64,000 nucleotides of DNA from Bimuria novae-zelandiae CBS 107.79 (GCA_010015655.1 ML976666.1:412148-476147), one strand, 5' to 3'. Counted from the first letter of the stretch, positions 24,816 through 39,240 are shown. Numbers and translations: made by a program. Notes: a model not told the origin generated them from the letters alone.

Positions 24816-25683
24816 ATAGCTTATTTCTGGACTCTCGGGGCCGTGGAGGTCGGGTGTTGAGTTTGCGGGATACGTGGAATACATTGGATACCCTCAATTC
24901 CTTTCTCCGGCGCAAGCGGGAGCTTGTAAGGATCTTTGTAACAGTATGGTAATGATAATCTAGTTTTTGTATGGGCTGAGAGTGTATGCTGTGATGCTGT
25001 GCGATGTGTGTTTGCTAGCGAGGACATGGTGTTGGTGTCCGGTGGATACCAGTGGCAGGTACCTTGGATGGCTTTCTGTCTACTTGTCTGTACGAAATTT
25101 GCTCACACTGAGGATTACGGCGCGGACTTCATCATCGCTTGACGTTGCAGGGTAACAAATATTCTCCACCGTGCTGCACAGTATCGGCCATAGTAAGGCC
25201 GAACCCACGCAATCGCTCCACCACCAACGCGGCTGCAAAAACCCCTTCTGTCTGAGACCGAGAAGTTCACACGTAGCATCCGCTTCCATTCGTAGGCCAC
25301 TCTCTTCTTACGGTAAAGTGGCCGTGCCATGATTCAAGCGCTGACGCTCTACATCCTCTTTTTTTTTTTTTTTTTTTTTGGTAAGAACGGGTGGGCTAGG
25401 CGCGGCGTAGCCCGGATCCTGCGAACATGCTTAGGGCCTCACCTACTATCGCGCACTGCAAGATGGAAGTATTTTACATAGACCGCGGCGATCGAGCTCG
25501 ACGAAAAAATCGATGACTCCGAGTCCTGGGGCGTCGCGTGGCACTACCACTTGGCAAGCATGCAGGACCACCCTCAAGCCTACAATTATTACACATTAAC
25601 ACAATACCTCTCTATCTATCATATACCTTCCCTCCCTGTTCTGTTCTACCTGTCCTGCGGTGCATCCTCACACTCACACTACC
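24816..25683. other. Intergenic with a 21-bp poly-T tract
   Basis: A T21 run occupies 25359-25379. A C/A-rich pyrimidine-biased leader of about 150 bp precedes the next ATG at 25684, typical of fungal promoters. No gene was recognised. Confidence 0.5.
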
Positions 25684-26454
25684 ATGGCCCATACAAACCC
25701 CTCCCCCACCCTCACCACAACCCCCAAAAACCACCCCATCTACACTGACTTCCTCGCCCAAAACCTCCTCCAAGACCCCGTGCTATCCCACATACTAAAC
25801 GACTTACCCTGGCACGCCCGCCCCAGCGCTACCTACCACCTCCTCCGCACACAGCTCCTCTTGGCCGCACACAAAGCGCGCGCCCTCTTCGTCTGCGCCA
25901 CGCCCACCTTCTCCTCCATCCCAACTTTGCGCGAGGTCAAGGACCTGGATCCGCGGTGTTGCGCTGTGGTTCTGCCGCCGGGGGAAACGCTGATGGATAT
26001 CGGGATGCTCGGCCGGGTTAATGTACTCACATCCTCGGCGTCGTCTGGGTGGTGGAATCTTCTCCCGACACTGGGGTTCTACTTCGCTGCTTGGAAAAAG
26101 TACGAGAGCGAATATCTTGGCCCTGTTGAGGCGGTTAAAGCGTCTGTGTTTAGGGAGGGCGAGACGTTTTACAGCGTCATGGTTATGGCGACGGCGGAGG
26201 CGCAGCGCGGGAAGGGGCTTGCGAGGAAGGTGTTGGGGAAGGTGTTGGAGCGGGCGCGGAGGGAGGGGAAGCCGGTTTGGGCGGAGGCGAGTAGTACGAG
26301 TAGGGGGTTTTATGCGCAGTGTGGGTTTGAGGATGTGGGTGAGGCGGTTGTTTTGGGGAGGAGGTGTGTAGAGGGGAAGGAGACGGAGGACGTGTTAGTT
26401 TTTCCGATGGTTTTGTGGCCGGAGGGGTATTGTAGGAGGAGTAATAAAGCGTAA
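25684..26454 (+). CDS. GNAT-family N-acetyltransferase
   Basis: Probable acetyl-CoA-dependent transferase of unknown substrate. Single exon, 256 aa from the ATG at 25684 (the in-frame extension upstream starts at a GTG and is not used). The acetyl-CoA-binding motif A is clear: FYSVMVMATAEAQRGKGLAR (Q-R-G-K-G-L/A) followed by a helix KVLGKVLERAR. Motif B follows, EASSTSRGFYAQCGFEDVGE. The N-terminal half (YTDFLAQNLLQDPVLSHILN, LREVKDLDPRCCAVVLPPG) resembles fungal GNAT proteins of the toxin-resistance/aminoglycoside-like type. GC content is high in the 3' half. It converges with the 556-aa gene downstream. Confidence 0.85.
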   Translation: MAHTNPSPTLTTTPKNHPIYTDFLAQNLLQDPVLSHILNDLPWHARPSATYHLLRTQLLLAAHKARALFVCATPTFSSIPTLREVKDLDPRCCAVVLPPGETLMDIGMLGRVNVLTSSASSGWWNLLPTLGFYFAAWKKYESEYLGPVEAVKASVFREGETFYSVMVMATAEAQRGKGLARKVLGKVLERARREGKPVWAEASSTSRGFYAQCGFEDVGEAVVLGRRCVEGKETEDVLVFPMVLWPEGYCRRSNKA

Positions 26455-26577
26455 GAAGGGTTAGGTTTCTTTAAGAGATGGCGTTCGACATGGGGGGTTG
26501 GCGGGGGATGTATGTGAGGGTTTATTCTGCTGATGAAAGTTTTGTGTTGTTGTTGTTGTTTCTTTCTGGGGTGTTAC

Positions 26578-28248
26578 TCAGGACCATTCCCACTCAATGT
26601 CCAGCATCTCCCTCGTCATGCTGCCCCTGTACTCGGGCCAGAACGCCACGTCCATGCCATCGCTGTAACAACCCACCAATTCCCAGAACCACATGTTTCC
26701 GTTATTCAGATTTGCCAGCGTCGACTCCACGCCGTCGTTGATTTCGATATTCGCAAACTGATACGCTGGGTTTTCTACAGCGATCAACTCATCCCCGTGG
26801 AAGTGGTGGTAGTCGGTTGCGAGCGGGACGGAGGGATTGTCGCTGGCGCCCGAGAGGAGGTCGTCGAGAGCATCATTGTCAAGGAAGACAAAGGTGTTGG
26901 GAGGATCGGCGATGGCGCGGTATGCTGGGGTATCGAAGAATGCGAGGAGGGGATCCAGTGGCGTGCTGGAGTTTGTAGAAGGCTCTTCGCTTGTCTCGTC
27001 TTCCTGCTCGGCTCTTGCTTCTCGAGGAACGATATTGAGCTCTAGAAGCTGTGGGACATCCCCATTCTCAGTGACTAGTATGCCTTGCAGTGTGCGAAGC
27101 TCCTCTGGGGTCACTGGGCAGAGGATATAGACCACGTAGTCGGGGGAGATTGCCCCGGTTGCGCAGACTGCGACTCCCTGTTTTGCAATGAAGCTGCCGT
27201 GATAGCGTATGACAGGACTGCTCCAATCAGGCACGGGCGCAGGGGTGGTGTCATTGTTGAGATGCTTGCTACCGTAAAACAGCGGGTAGTTCACTACAAC
27301 ATCATTGACGCCACCTCGATTCAGTGGATGCCAAATCAGTGGCCAGAGCGCTCTGACTTGTTGTGCTCTCTCGGCGTGTAGATAGATGTGCTTGTAACGC
27401 ATTAGCTCTAGCCTGGAGGATCGCGACCCATCATTGACGCCCTCGGATGCAGACTCGCGGGCCACCACCACTACCGGCGCCCGCTGTGGTCCCGAGGTGT
27501 ACGTAGCGTCGATGAACATGACGAATGTTTGACCACGAGAAACGGGTTCCTCTGGCTTTACACACTGGAAAATATTGTACGTCTCGGCTTGTGACGCAGG
27601 AGTTTCATGCGGCCAGTTGTAGATGGTAATCTCGTCGGTGGTATCTCCCATGTCCTTTTTGAGTACGGAGATCTCCTCATCCGTTAATTTGATCAATGAG
27701 AATAGTATGATTTTATCCTCTTGAAGTTTCGTATCGCTCGGGATATGTGATGGAAGGATATATTCCGTGTCATTTTCGACTGCTGGCTCCGGGCTTGGTA
27801 ATGGGACGGTAATTCTAGTCCACGGACGCCCATCGAATGCTTCTGCAAGCGTGTATCTGAAAAGGTGCTCCTTCAGGAAAGCACCAATTGCTTCCTGGCG
27901 AGCCGCACGCCCCATCTCCGGCTCTTTTTCATTGACACAATGCAACACCAATAAACTCTCATCCTTGAGGCTTTGCGTGTCAATACCAAGGACGTGGCCT
28001 TCGCCCAAGTCGAAACCGCGGGCCGTGGCAAAAACGTCCGCTAGAGATGCGGTATAATTTCGCAGCCATGGTACACCGACGATTTGTCTCCTTTTCCATT
28101 CTGGGTTTTCCTGGATAAGTCGGTCGACAACTTTATTGAGCGCTGACTCGGTGCTTTCCCTTTGCTCTTCGTCGGCTTGAACGAACCAGAAGAGCGGGAT
28201 CGTAGTGGATCCGTGAGATTGGAGTTTTGTTGTCCGGAATTGGGCCAT
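26578..28248 (-). CDS. Unrecognised 556-aa protein with an internally duplicated module
   Basis: Single-exon gene. I do not recognise the family and see no signal peptide or membrane segment, so it is probably intracellular. Two regions look like diverged copies. Residues about 178-300 read DKIILFSLIKLTDEEISVL ... QTFVMFIDATY, and about 370-515 read DYVVYILCPVTPEELRTL ... NTFVFLDNDAL, with the same order of a strand-Thr-acidic helix and then an aromatic-rich TFV(M/F) strand. The C-terminus is Trp-rich (MWFWELVGCYSDGMDVAFWP, ending DIEWEWS). The product is acidic overall. It converges on the GNAT gene with a 123-bp gap. A fungal DUF-type protein is the best guess. Confidence 0.85.
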   Translation of the reverse strand: MAQFRTTKLQSHGSTTIPLFWFVQADEEQRESTESALNKVVDRLIQENPEWKRRQIVGVPWLRNYTASLADVFATARGFDLGEGHVLGIDTQSLKDESLLVLHCVNEKEPEMGRAARQEAIGAFLKEHLFRYTLAEAFDGRPWTRITVPLPSPEPAVENDTEYILPSHIPSDTKLQEDKIILFSLIKLTDEEISVLKKDMGDTTDEITIYNWPHETPASQAETYNIFQCVKPEEPVSRGQTFVMFIDATYTSGPQRAPVVVVARESASEGVNDGSRSSRLELMRYKHIYLHAERAQQVRALWPLIWHPLNRGGVNDVVVNYPLFYGSKHLNNDTTPAPVPDWSSPVIRYHGSFIAKQGVAVCATGAISPDYVVYILCPVTPEELRTLQGILVTENGDVPQLLELNIVPREARAEQEDETSEEPSTNSSTPLDPLLAFFDTPAYRAIADPPNTFVFLDNDALDDLLSGASDNPSVPLATDYHHFHGDELIAVENPAYQFANIEINDGVESTLANLNNGNMWFWELVGCYSDGMDVAFWPEYRGSMTREMLDIEWEWS

Positions 28249-29111
28249 CGCGGGAAGTTTTTCGATAACACCTGAGAGAATTTTGCTAAACCGACGATAT
28301 CTAATGTGTTTTTCGGGGTTTGTACAATCCGGATGCTTCCCAGTTTAGGGTCATTTTAGGCTGCCTTAGGTTGGTGCCTGGTCTCGCGCGATCGGGGTGC
28401 GACGCGTCGCGTTGACAATAGTATACTGCAACAACATAGATTAAATTGCCTTGATGATTCCTATGGATTGGAAAAGAGAGAGCCGATGGATGGAAAGCAG
28501 TGAAGATTATTTCTAATCCTGAAGGGAACGCACATGAGAAGGGGTACGTACCCCGCAGGCTACGACTTAACCTTGCTTCGCTTCCTCGTGAGGGGCACAT
28601 TCGTACGACGTCTGGACCTTGAACTTTCAGCACGAGCACGTTGAGCCTACCTAGGTATGCCTGCGAATTTGGTTTCCTTTATTGTAAAAATAGGAAACGA
28701 CTTTACTCGCAATACTGCGCGTTCATATCTACTACGTCTGTGCTGTGTTCGTTCTATCGTTCCCAGAGTTACCAACTTTTACGGTGATAGCACGGCTAAG
28801 AACATAGGGCTGCATAGCCGGTGCTTCTTTTGCTTTGAAGAAGGAAGGCGATTGATGGTTTCGTTTCGACCTTTTGTCCGCAGAAGGAGGCACTTTGCAC
28901 TAGATCGTGTGAGGTTTCGTCACTGCAGGATGCCTCGTCGAACAAGCTTCTTATTGACTGGCTAGGCTTTCCTTGATCGAAAATCTCATATAGAAGAAAT
29001 CTCCACCCGCTAAGAGCCATGCATCTTCTTTCGCAACTCTAACTTCCCATCTCTACACTTACGCCTTATGCCACATACCCACCGCCCACCGCAGCACTCT
29101 CCAATCCCTCC
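28249..29111. other. Divergent promoter region, no gene recognised
   Basis: 0.86 kb between the 556-aa gene (-) and GH43 (+). Short frames on both strands have no recognisable content. Confidence 0.4.
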
Positions 29112-30855
29112 ATGAGCAAAATGACCGAATACACCAACCCCATCCTCCCAGGCTGGAACTCCGACCCTTCCTGCGTCTTCGTCCCCTCCCACTCCAACAC
29201 CCTCTTCTGCACCACCTCCTCCTTCCTCGCCTACCCCGGCATCCCCATCTACGCTTCCAAAGACTTCGTTCACTGGAAACTCGCCTCCCACGCCATCGCC
29301 CACGCCTCCCAGCTCCCCGAGCTCGCCGAGAGCGGCGGCGGCCCCGGCCCCCAGAGCGAAGGCATCTGGGCCTCCACCCTGCGCCACCGCGCCGGTGTCT
29401 TCTACCTCATAACCACATACATCAACGTGCGCACCTGGGACCCTAAAATCCTGCTCTTCACAACCACCGACCCGTTCAAAAATGGCTGGGACGGTCCCCT
29501 GCACCTCGACAACCCGGGGCGCAACATCGACCCCGATTTATTCTGGGACGACGACGGCAAGGCGTACGTCGCAGTCGCGAAGGGGATTTTCGTAACTGAG
29601 ATGGATCTAGGCAGTGGGAAAGCCGTGGGGGAGACGTTTACAGTGTGGAATGGCACGGGGGGCAGGAACCCTGAGGGCCCGCATTTGTATAGGAAGGATG
29701 GGTGGTATTATCTTCTCATTGGCGAGGGGGGCACAGAAACGGGTCATGCTGTTACGATGGCGCGGTCGAGAAATCTAAAGGGTCCGTATGAGGGGCACGA
29801 GGGGAATCCTGTACTCACGGCGAGGGGGACAAAGAGTTATTTTCAGACAGTGGGGCATGCCGATCTTTTTGAGGACGGCGAGGGGAAGTGGTGGGCTGTG
29901 GCGTTGAGCACGAGGTCGGGGCCCGAGTGGGTTAATTATCCGATGGGGAGGGAGACGGTGCTTGTTCCTGTGCGGTGGGAGGAGGGGGAGTGGCCGGTTT
30001 TTGAATCGGTGAGGGGGACGCAGGTTGGGCCGCTGCCGCGGGTGGAGGGGGAGGCACCGGGGTCGGGACCACGCGTGGGAGATCCTGATGTTGTGGATTT
30101 TGAGCCTGGGAGCGGGCTCCCGAGGCAGTTTGTTCATTGGAGGATACCGAAGGGGGATCTCTTAGCTGTGTCGCCGCCTGGGCATCCGGGTACGCTGCGC
30201 ATTTTGCCTTCGAGGGTTGATCTGACGTCGGACGCGGATTATCAACCTACAGAAGAAGGTCTTGGGTTCGTGGCGCGCAAGCAGACTGCTACGAAGTTCA
30301 GGTTCAGCGTTGATGTGTCGATCAACCCGGTTACGAGCAGCGGCGAGGCCGGCATCTCTGTGTTCCTGACACAGTTGCAACACATCGATCTGAGCATCAC
30401 CGGTCGCTCCCGCAGTCAAGATGACAAGGACATCGTTCCGCACCTGAAATTCAGCGTAGAGGCATCCGGAAAGCCTAACGAGACTATTCCAGCAACGAAC
30501 GTCGTGCCGATTCCATCATCATGGCTCTCGCATCCAATTAGATTGACAGTGGAGGCCATTGATGAGTATAGATATGCTTTGTCTGCTGCATCGAGTCTGC
30601 ACCCATCGGAAGCCATACAATTAGGATATGCAAATGCAACAATTGTTTCTGGCGGAAGTGGACCCTTTACTGGTAAGTCATCGCAGTGTCGAACAAGTAT
30701 AACGTGGACTGACTTCCACAGGAACGATCGTCGGCGTGTTCAACACCAAGAACAGGAACAAAGACGAGACGGCACCTGCTTATTTCAGCCGATGGAGGTA
30801 CACTCCCGTCGCACAAGCCGTTGACGAGGGCGCATACATAGCTGCAGAGAGCTAG
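29112..30855 (+). CDS. Glycoside hydrolase family 43 (xylosidase/arabinofuranosidase-like), no signal peptide
   Basis: Likely cleaves beta-xyloside or alpha-arabinofuranoside linkages of plant hemicellulose oligosaccharides. Exons are 29112-30672 and 30722-30855, 564 aa in phase. The N-terminus MSKMTEYTNPILPGWNSDPS goes straight into the five-bladed propeller with the catalytic base Asp18. The pKa-modulating Asp of NIDPDLFWDDDG is about D140, and the general acid Glu of NPEGPHLY about E188. A C-terminal beta-sandwich (about 330-560; LGFVARKQTATKFRFSVDV) matches the accessory domain of beta-xylosidases. No leader peptide is present, which suggests an intracellular enzyme acting on imported oligosaccharides. 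It converges with the S8 protease gene. Confidence 0.94.
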
Positions 30856-30974
30856 ATTTAGGAAGTACCGGGTAACCCACTACATGCCCCACTCTCAGTT
30901 TCCTCGATTGCTTCCCTTGCACCTCCCCAGAACTACGGCACAACGCAGTACCAAAACACCCCCTCTATACTTTC

Positions 30975-33250
<2,276 letters not shown>

Positions 33251-33289
33251 CATGAATCAACGGATCTGTGCTACAAATGATAAGCGAGT

Positions 33290-34090
33290 CATCAATGCCG
33301 CACCGACCATCAAAAAGATGCCGAGTGCATTCCGGAAGAGACATGGTCTGTGATTGATACCTCATCTGTGACGGGTGGTGGGGATAACGGCAATTCGTAA
33401 CGTAGGCAGGTCGTGGTACGACCTGGGACTAGCGGCTGCACGCGATTGTGGTCCAGCGGAGGTATCTGGAGGACAGACATGACGAATGCTCCGTTCTTCA
33501 GCTGGATACCGAAGCACTAAGCTTAGAAGTGTACAGGCTTTGGTTGAACTCGTCGACTGGATAGGTGGAGATGGTTCTCATCATGGCATTGGATGTTCCG
33601 AGACCATGAGATGAGTTTCATATCGGTAGTCGGAACCAAGGTAGGCTTCGATACCGCAGTCAGCAGTGAATGCCTGCCCGGGAACAACAGTGATTAGTGA
33701 CGTATCGGAGATTTCTCAGAAGATGGGTGCAGATTGGTTCCGTATGTAGTAGGTAGCCGCGGATGAAACAGGTGCGACAGCAACAGTGCCAGAATGGGCC
33801 CCAAGGATATAGAACGCCAGTTTGAATGTCCTTTGAGTGTCTACCAGGGCTTAGCATACATTACAAGCTCGAATATGGGAGGTCGTAGAACTGTGGCTGT
33901 GGGTGTTTTCTAGGGTCAAAAATCCCGGAGGGCTCGGGCCGTTCAGGAGACGTTCTTCCGCCGGTAACTTGAAACGTAATGCCAAAGCCCTGCCGCATAC
34001 ACGTCGTACTGCTGGAGCTGAAGGCGGTTCCTGATTGCACCTGCAGGTGTGTGTGTGCACAACGCCGTGACGCGCATATTGCATGCGGCC
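33290..34090 (-). pseudogene. Probable decayed protein-coding gene of unknown family
   Basis: Reverse-strand translation gives consecutive protein-like pieces interrupted by a stop and frame changes. One frame (about 33830-33560) reads LAFYILGAHSGTVAVAPVSS, then a single TGA where CGA would restore Arg, then TVVPGQAFTADCGIEAYLGS and YRYETHLMVSEHP. A shift of frame continues with STYPVDEFNQSLYTSKL (about 33545-33480). Another shift gives CFGIQLKNGAFVMSVLQIPP and TTTCLRYELPLSPP (about 33520-33310). Earlier pieces at about 34060-33860 include MRQGFGITFQVTGGRTSP. The pieces are collinear and amphipathic, which suggests one gene broken by small indels and a C-to-T change. Frames of this length can arise by chance, and unrecognised introns are an alternative. 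Confidence 0.35.
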
Positions 34091-35196
34091 CTTCAATCTC
34101 CTTTGTGGAAGAGGTAAGGCACCCTCACGTTGACGGCGTACTCGAAGCCACGTGTAGACGCGTCTGCCATTGTCAAATGCACTGAAACATAGGTGGATTT
34201 GTGCGGACGGATGCTGTTAGTGAATGAAGGCCTAGGCTCGACGACTCCTTCGTGATCAGATATGCACCCCTTGCCAGCGATCATTGCGGTGGGGACAGCA
34301 CTAGGAAATGCTCAAACGGCACGTTTGCATACACCCGTGCTGGCGATGGTGACATGATGACAGAGATTTTTCCCTGCATGATGGCGACGGCCAACGTGGG
34401 AGGAGATGACGAGAGCACAGGCTTGGTTTGCAGGCCCATCGATATTAACCGTCTATTTTGGGGGATGGTCCCTGAGAGGAATGCCATTTTTGAGGGGTTC
34501 GCTCGCTTCTCTCCGGGACAGCCATCGAATGAAACAAGAGGCTAGTGGTGCAGCGTCAGCGGCCACGATGCCGCCCTGCGATGGTGGATGCAGTTCTGCA
34601 GTGCTGCAGGCAGGACAGCGACGGTGTGCGGACGGCATGTGAGCGTGGAGCCCGCCGCCATCGATTCGAGGCCGGTCGACGCAGGTCGACGCAGCGCCAT
34701 CGCAGCTGTGGGCGAGTCAAACTGTGATATCCAGCGATATTGACAGGGAGCGGCGCTCCATGGTCGTGATCTTCGATGTGGAGGCCTTGGCTTGAACTTG
34801 CCCCGTCCGGGACTGGTGCTGGCCGCCGCTCAAGAGGCGTTTCACATCGCGGACCCAGAGAGGGCGTGCTGCATCGCGGCTGAGCTGGCATCCAGTGTTA
34901 GCACCTTGGTCAGATGCGTGTCCCCTTACTGGAGCGTTGGCATGCGCGCTCGCCGGATTCATAAGACCAAGGATGGGTCTGCAGAGTTGCAGCGGATTAG
35001 TCTGTGCCTGGAACGCCGATTGATACTGCAATTGTGAAGACCCTGGCGGGCCACCGAGATTCTGGCTTGCGCTTGGACTGCCGCACATTGGCTGCAGCTC
35101 CACATCGCGGGAGGGGGAGGGCGCGGACAGTGCCTGTAGACTACCTCTGCCATAAGCTGCTGGGTCCGCTGTCGCTGTTAACCAGACTCTCGAGGC

Positions 35197-35228
<32 letters not shown>

Positions 35229-35477
35229 TCGCCGTCGCCCGCCCGCCGCACGAACGACCTTTCGCCAGCTGCCACGCCAGGCCCGGCCCTCTGAGACAAG
35301 ACGTTACACAGCCGCCGTGAGCGCGTTCGTTAGTTTACCTCGACAACACGCCTGGGTCCCTCGCCATAGACCAGCGCAGCAGCTGCGTGCCTGCTCCGCC
35401 CTTCTGCACACCCCGCCACTACCATCACCGCTGCTACTGGCAGCGCCCGCCGTTCCGTCGCTGCCCCGCCCGGCGGG
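34091..35477. other. Gene-poor region and RhoGAP promoter
   Basis: No gene was recognised. Minus-strand frames near 34490-34100 (for example STRGFEYAVNVRVPYLFHKG) may belong to the decayed gene at 33.3-34.1 kb. A microsatellite lies at 35195-35230. The last 200 bp are C-rich leader of the RhoGAP gene. Confidence 0.4.
35195..35230. repeat. (gccgctgtc)4 tandem repeat
   Basis: Four perfect 9-bp units, followed by a partial gccgtcgcc unit, lie about 250 bp upstream of the RhoGAP start codon and probably in its leader or promoter. Confidence 0.9.
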
Positions 35478-38400
35478 ATGGAGTCGCCCGGAGGGTATCC
35501 AGAGTCGCCGCTGGACCAGGACGACGTCGTGTACCCGTGCAAGGGATGCGGAGAGGTAGGAGACAAGGTCGATCGCGACTTCCTCGCCACAAGCTAACGC
35601 CGGCGCAGATCCTCGAGGAAGGCAAGGCATTCGAGCTAGGTATGCGTTCCGCGCCTTCCTCTGCTGCTGCTCTGCGACCACTACTGACGTGCGATAGCCG
35701 GCAACCGATGGCACATCGACTGCTTCCGCTGCAACACCTGCGCCACCCTGCTCGACTCGGATGCGAACCTGCTCCTCCTCGGCGATGGATCGCTCATATG
35801 CAACAATTGCACCTACAGCTGCAACCACTGCGGCAACAAAATCGAAGACCTCGCCATCCTGACGGGCGACCAGGCATTCTGTGCGAACTGCTTCCGCTGC
35901 CGCAACTGCAAGCGCAAGATTGAGAACCTGCGATATGCCCGCACCTCGCAGGGCATCTTTTGCATGTCATGCCATGAGTCGCTCATGGCCCGGCGCCGCA
36001 AGAAAACCAAAAAGCCACCCTCGACGATACAACCAAAGGTGGACAAGTCGCTCCCCGCCTTGCCCCCGAGCGCCGCATCCCAATTCACGCCCGACATCGA
36101 TACGCCCTCCGATGTGTTCTCGGAACCCACAACGACTGACGTGTCTCCTAGGCCGCCGCAACCTAGGCGGAATGAATCGTCACCTGCTAACTTTAGGCGG
36201 GAAGCATCTCCTGCTTCCCAAAACGACACCCGCAGGGGTACGCGCACTTTCGTTCACACTCGCCGGTTCTGTTTGCCTGAGGAGCATCCTGCTGACAAGT
36301 ATATTCTAGACAATGTGACCTTACCCGCAAGCACGTATAAAGAGGCCAACAATTCCGAAACATCCGACACCGGCGACGACAATGGCATCCTACTCCCCTT
36401 CGCTCTCGACCCTAACCCCGCGCCCGGACCTTCTCCCATCCACAAGACGCACAGCAAGACAGTGGAAGGAAAGTCTGGTCGCGACTACTTCAATCGCCCC
36501 GTGGCGGGCCATAGGGAAATGCTCAAGGAGAACAGGTCCCGATCGGCCTCCGCAGAGCGACAATCGGGGAGTCCACATATCGCCTTCCAAGAGAAGGGAA
36601 GACAGCCATCAGAGCAACTAGTGGACACGCTCAGGAAGCGAACAGACAACGCCAGCGACTCCACCGACCAAACACGTAACCAACATGCGTCGCCTGCTCC
36701 GTCGCAGGCCTCGGAAGCTTTCAAGCTCCAAGAGGTCCCCAAGAACAAGAGAGCGGAAGCAAGGAAGAATTCCATTGCTCGCTCACCTTCGCACAGCTCT
36801 CCTGTTGCAGACATTGCTGGAAGGATTACCAGCCCACCCGTCGAAGCCACTGCCAAGTCAACCGCTCCGGCCGATACTCAACTTACTCGGGACGATGCGT
36901 CTACCACGTCGAGCTCCTCGTTCGGTTCAACCCAGCAACGCCCACAGGTCGAGCGACCAGCACGCGGTGATTCTCTCGTGAATTCAACTTTGAAGTCTTC
37001 TGCCTCAATCTCTAGAAAAGACATCACCGTCGCTTCTCCTACCACGCCAACGATGGTTCAGAATGAAAGAAAGCCGTCTACCACCTCGTCATATAGTCAG
37101 CAGAACGGTATCTATGGTGAGAGAGATATGGAACCGCCAGTGCCACCACAGCGCTCTGCCGGCAGACGCCCACCACCCTCCAATGATAACTTCGTATCAC
37201 CACGCGCACCCCCTCAACCTCCACCACCGCTGCAGAACCACAGAACCTCCGAGTCGGTTAGCACCATGCAGAGCGACGGCTCCAACACTGTATACTCCAC
37301 TGGTGGGTTACCTCGCTACAGCGCGCAGGCTGATTTTTCCATGGACGAGGACTTTGCGCGTCTGCTTTCGAACCAAAACCAAGAAGGTCACGAAAAAGAA
37401 GGAGGTATGTTGCGAAAAGTCTCCAATGCCATGAAAGGTCATGGTCGGAGCTACAGCGATCGCGGCTCGATAACCTCTCGGGGACACGGACATAAGAAGT
37501 GGGCGACTAATGGCTCCGTAGATATTAGCAGCCCCACCATTGCGTCGCCAAACTCTACTGAGGAGGCTGTGAACCTGAGGAACGAACTTCGCCGCGCGCA
37601 ACAAAGGATTGCTGAGCTCGAAGCTGAGAAGAATGGCCTACAGGAGTCCGTGCACAGCGCTGCCGACATAAAGCAAGCGAACACGATGCTACGAGAAAAA
37701 CGAAATACAATGGCCGTACTGGACACCCAACGCGAAATGGTGATTCGCGAACTAGAGATCATGACCGAGCACCTGAAGAAAGCGAAGGAGAACACCGGCT
37801 CCACCATGGACATCAACCAGCTGAAGTCGGACATCTTGCGTGACTTTGCAAACTCGCTGCAGAGGCTGAAGGACCAGCTTGGTGGACAAATTGAGGAGCT
37901 CATTTCAAAGCGCACGGTCCTCACCGACGAAATATCCAATTTGATACAAATGAAGGACAAAGGATTCCAGGAGTACGAGTCTTTGAGCGCACAGAACAAG
38001 AAGCTCGCGGATATGAACCAGAGCCTCATTGAGTCCATTCAATCCACACTCAAGACCAATAAACAGCACGCTGGCGGGCAATCAATCGAGACCGCACGGT
38101 CGCCGGCGAATGGGTTGGGTATTTATAGCACTAACCACAATGGCGGAAAATCAAATATATCTGTCGATGCCCGTGAGGTTGCCCATGAGCAATCATACTC
38201 CAATCTGCACGAGGCAGATAGCGAAGCCACCCTGGCGCAGCCGCAAGTTGTCAACATCCGCAAGACCGGGAAGGCCAACAAATTCTCCAATTGGAAGAAG
38301 GGTGGCCAGGCCATCACGAAGAATGTCACAAAGGGTTTCAAAGGAGCCTTTGGTCCCACGGAAACCAAGCCAGCGGACGACATGAACGTCAAGGTCATTG

Positions 38401-39240
38401 GTACCCCGTACGGCTCCACGCATACGCAACCAGACTTCGCCTCCATGGCCTCCATGGCCTCCATGACGAGTTCGCTCAAGAGCAAAGAGGAAGTTCCACC
38501 TCGAGGCTGGTTCGGAGGCAAGGCCGCTGGGAACAACCCCAAGGACAGGTTGAAGCCGATGCAAAACAACAACAGCAGCACCAACTTGGTCGAAGCCTCC
38601 GTATTGTTTGGCTCTGATCTATCCTTGCGTTGCGATTACGAGAAGCGTATGATTCCTGCGATCGTCAGCCGATGCATCGAAGAAGTGGAGGCACGAGGAA
38701 TGGACGTGGAGGGAATCTATCGCAAGAGCGGTGGCTCTTCTCAGGTTAACCAAGTCAAGAGCGGGTTCGAAAACAACGACGAGTTTGACATTTCAGACCC
38801 TGATCTCGACATTCACGCCGTAACCTCGACATTGAAGAACTACTTCCGCCGTCTACCAACTCCCCTCATCACATACGCCGTCTACGAGCAGTTCTTGGAT
38901 GCCGGCGCAATTGAGGTTCCGGAGCAACGCGCTAAGGCGTTACGTGCCGCTATCAACGAAATTCCTCGTGCACATCGCGATACGATGCAGTTCCTGATCT
39001 TCCACTTGTCTCGTGTCATTCAGCACGCCAACGACAACCTGGTAAGCGATCCGTATCATGCTTCAGAGACACCATACTGACTACTGTTAGATGACACCGC
39101 TCAATCTCGCCGTTGTTTTTGCCCCGACGATTATGCGTCCGACGGATATAAACCGGGAGTTGACTGACATGCAAGCACAGCGTAACGCTGTGCAAGCGCT
39201 CCTTGAAGATCACAAGAACATCTTCTTTGACGAGGAGTAG
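35478..39240 (+). CDS. LIM-domain Rho GTPase-activating protein (Rga1-like)
   Basis: Stimulates GTP hydrolysis on a Rho-family GTPase, probably Cdc42 or Rho1, to control polarity and septation. Exons are 35478-35555, 35609-35639, 35698-39041 and 39091-39240, all in phase, 1200 aa. Two LIM zinc modules are at the N-terminus (YPCKGCGE|ILEEGKAFEL|AGNRWHIDCFRC, then YSCNHCGNKI...CFRCRNCKRK, ending FCMSCHESL). A long disordered Ser/Pro-rich region (about 160-560) follows, then a coiled coil (about 565-740; NELRRAQQRIAELEAEKNGL). The C-terminal RhoGAP domain (about 970-1190) has the arginine finger in EGIYRKSGG and the conserved LKNYFRRLPTPLITY and PLNLAVVFAPTIMRP. A small tandem (Ser-Met-Ala)n occurs near 38450. 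The gene looks intact. Confidence 0.95.

Noticed and set aside
25359..25379. T21 homopolymer as a terminator or poly-A trace of a retroposed gene
   Set aside because: No target-site duplication or gene-derived sequence lies next to it; simple promoter-type T tracts are common in fungi.
38430..38470. Repeated gcctccatg units inside the RhoGAP gene
   Set aside because: Only three 9-bp units, in frame, coding a short Ser-Met-Ala repeat in a disordered linker; not a separate feature.
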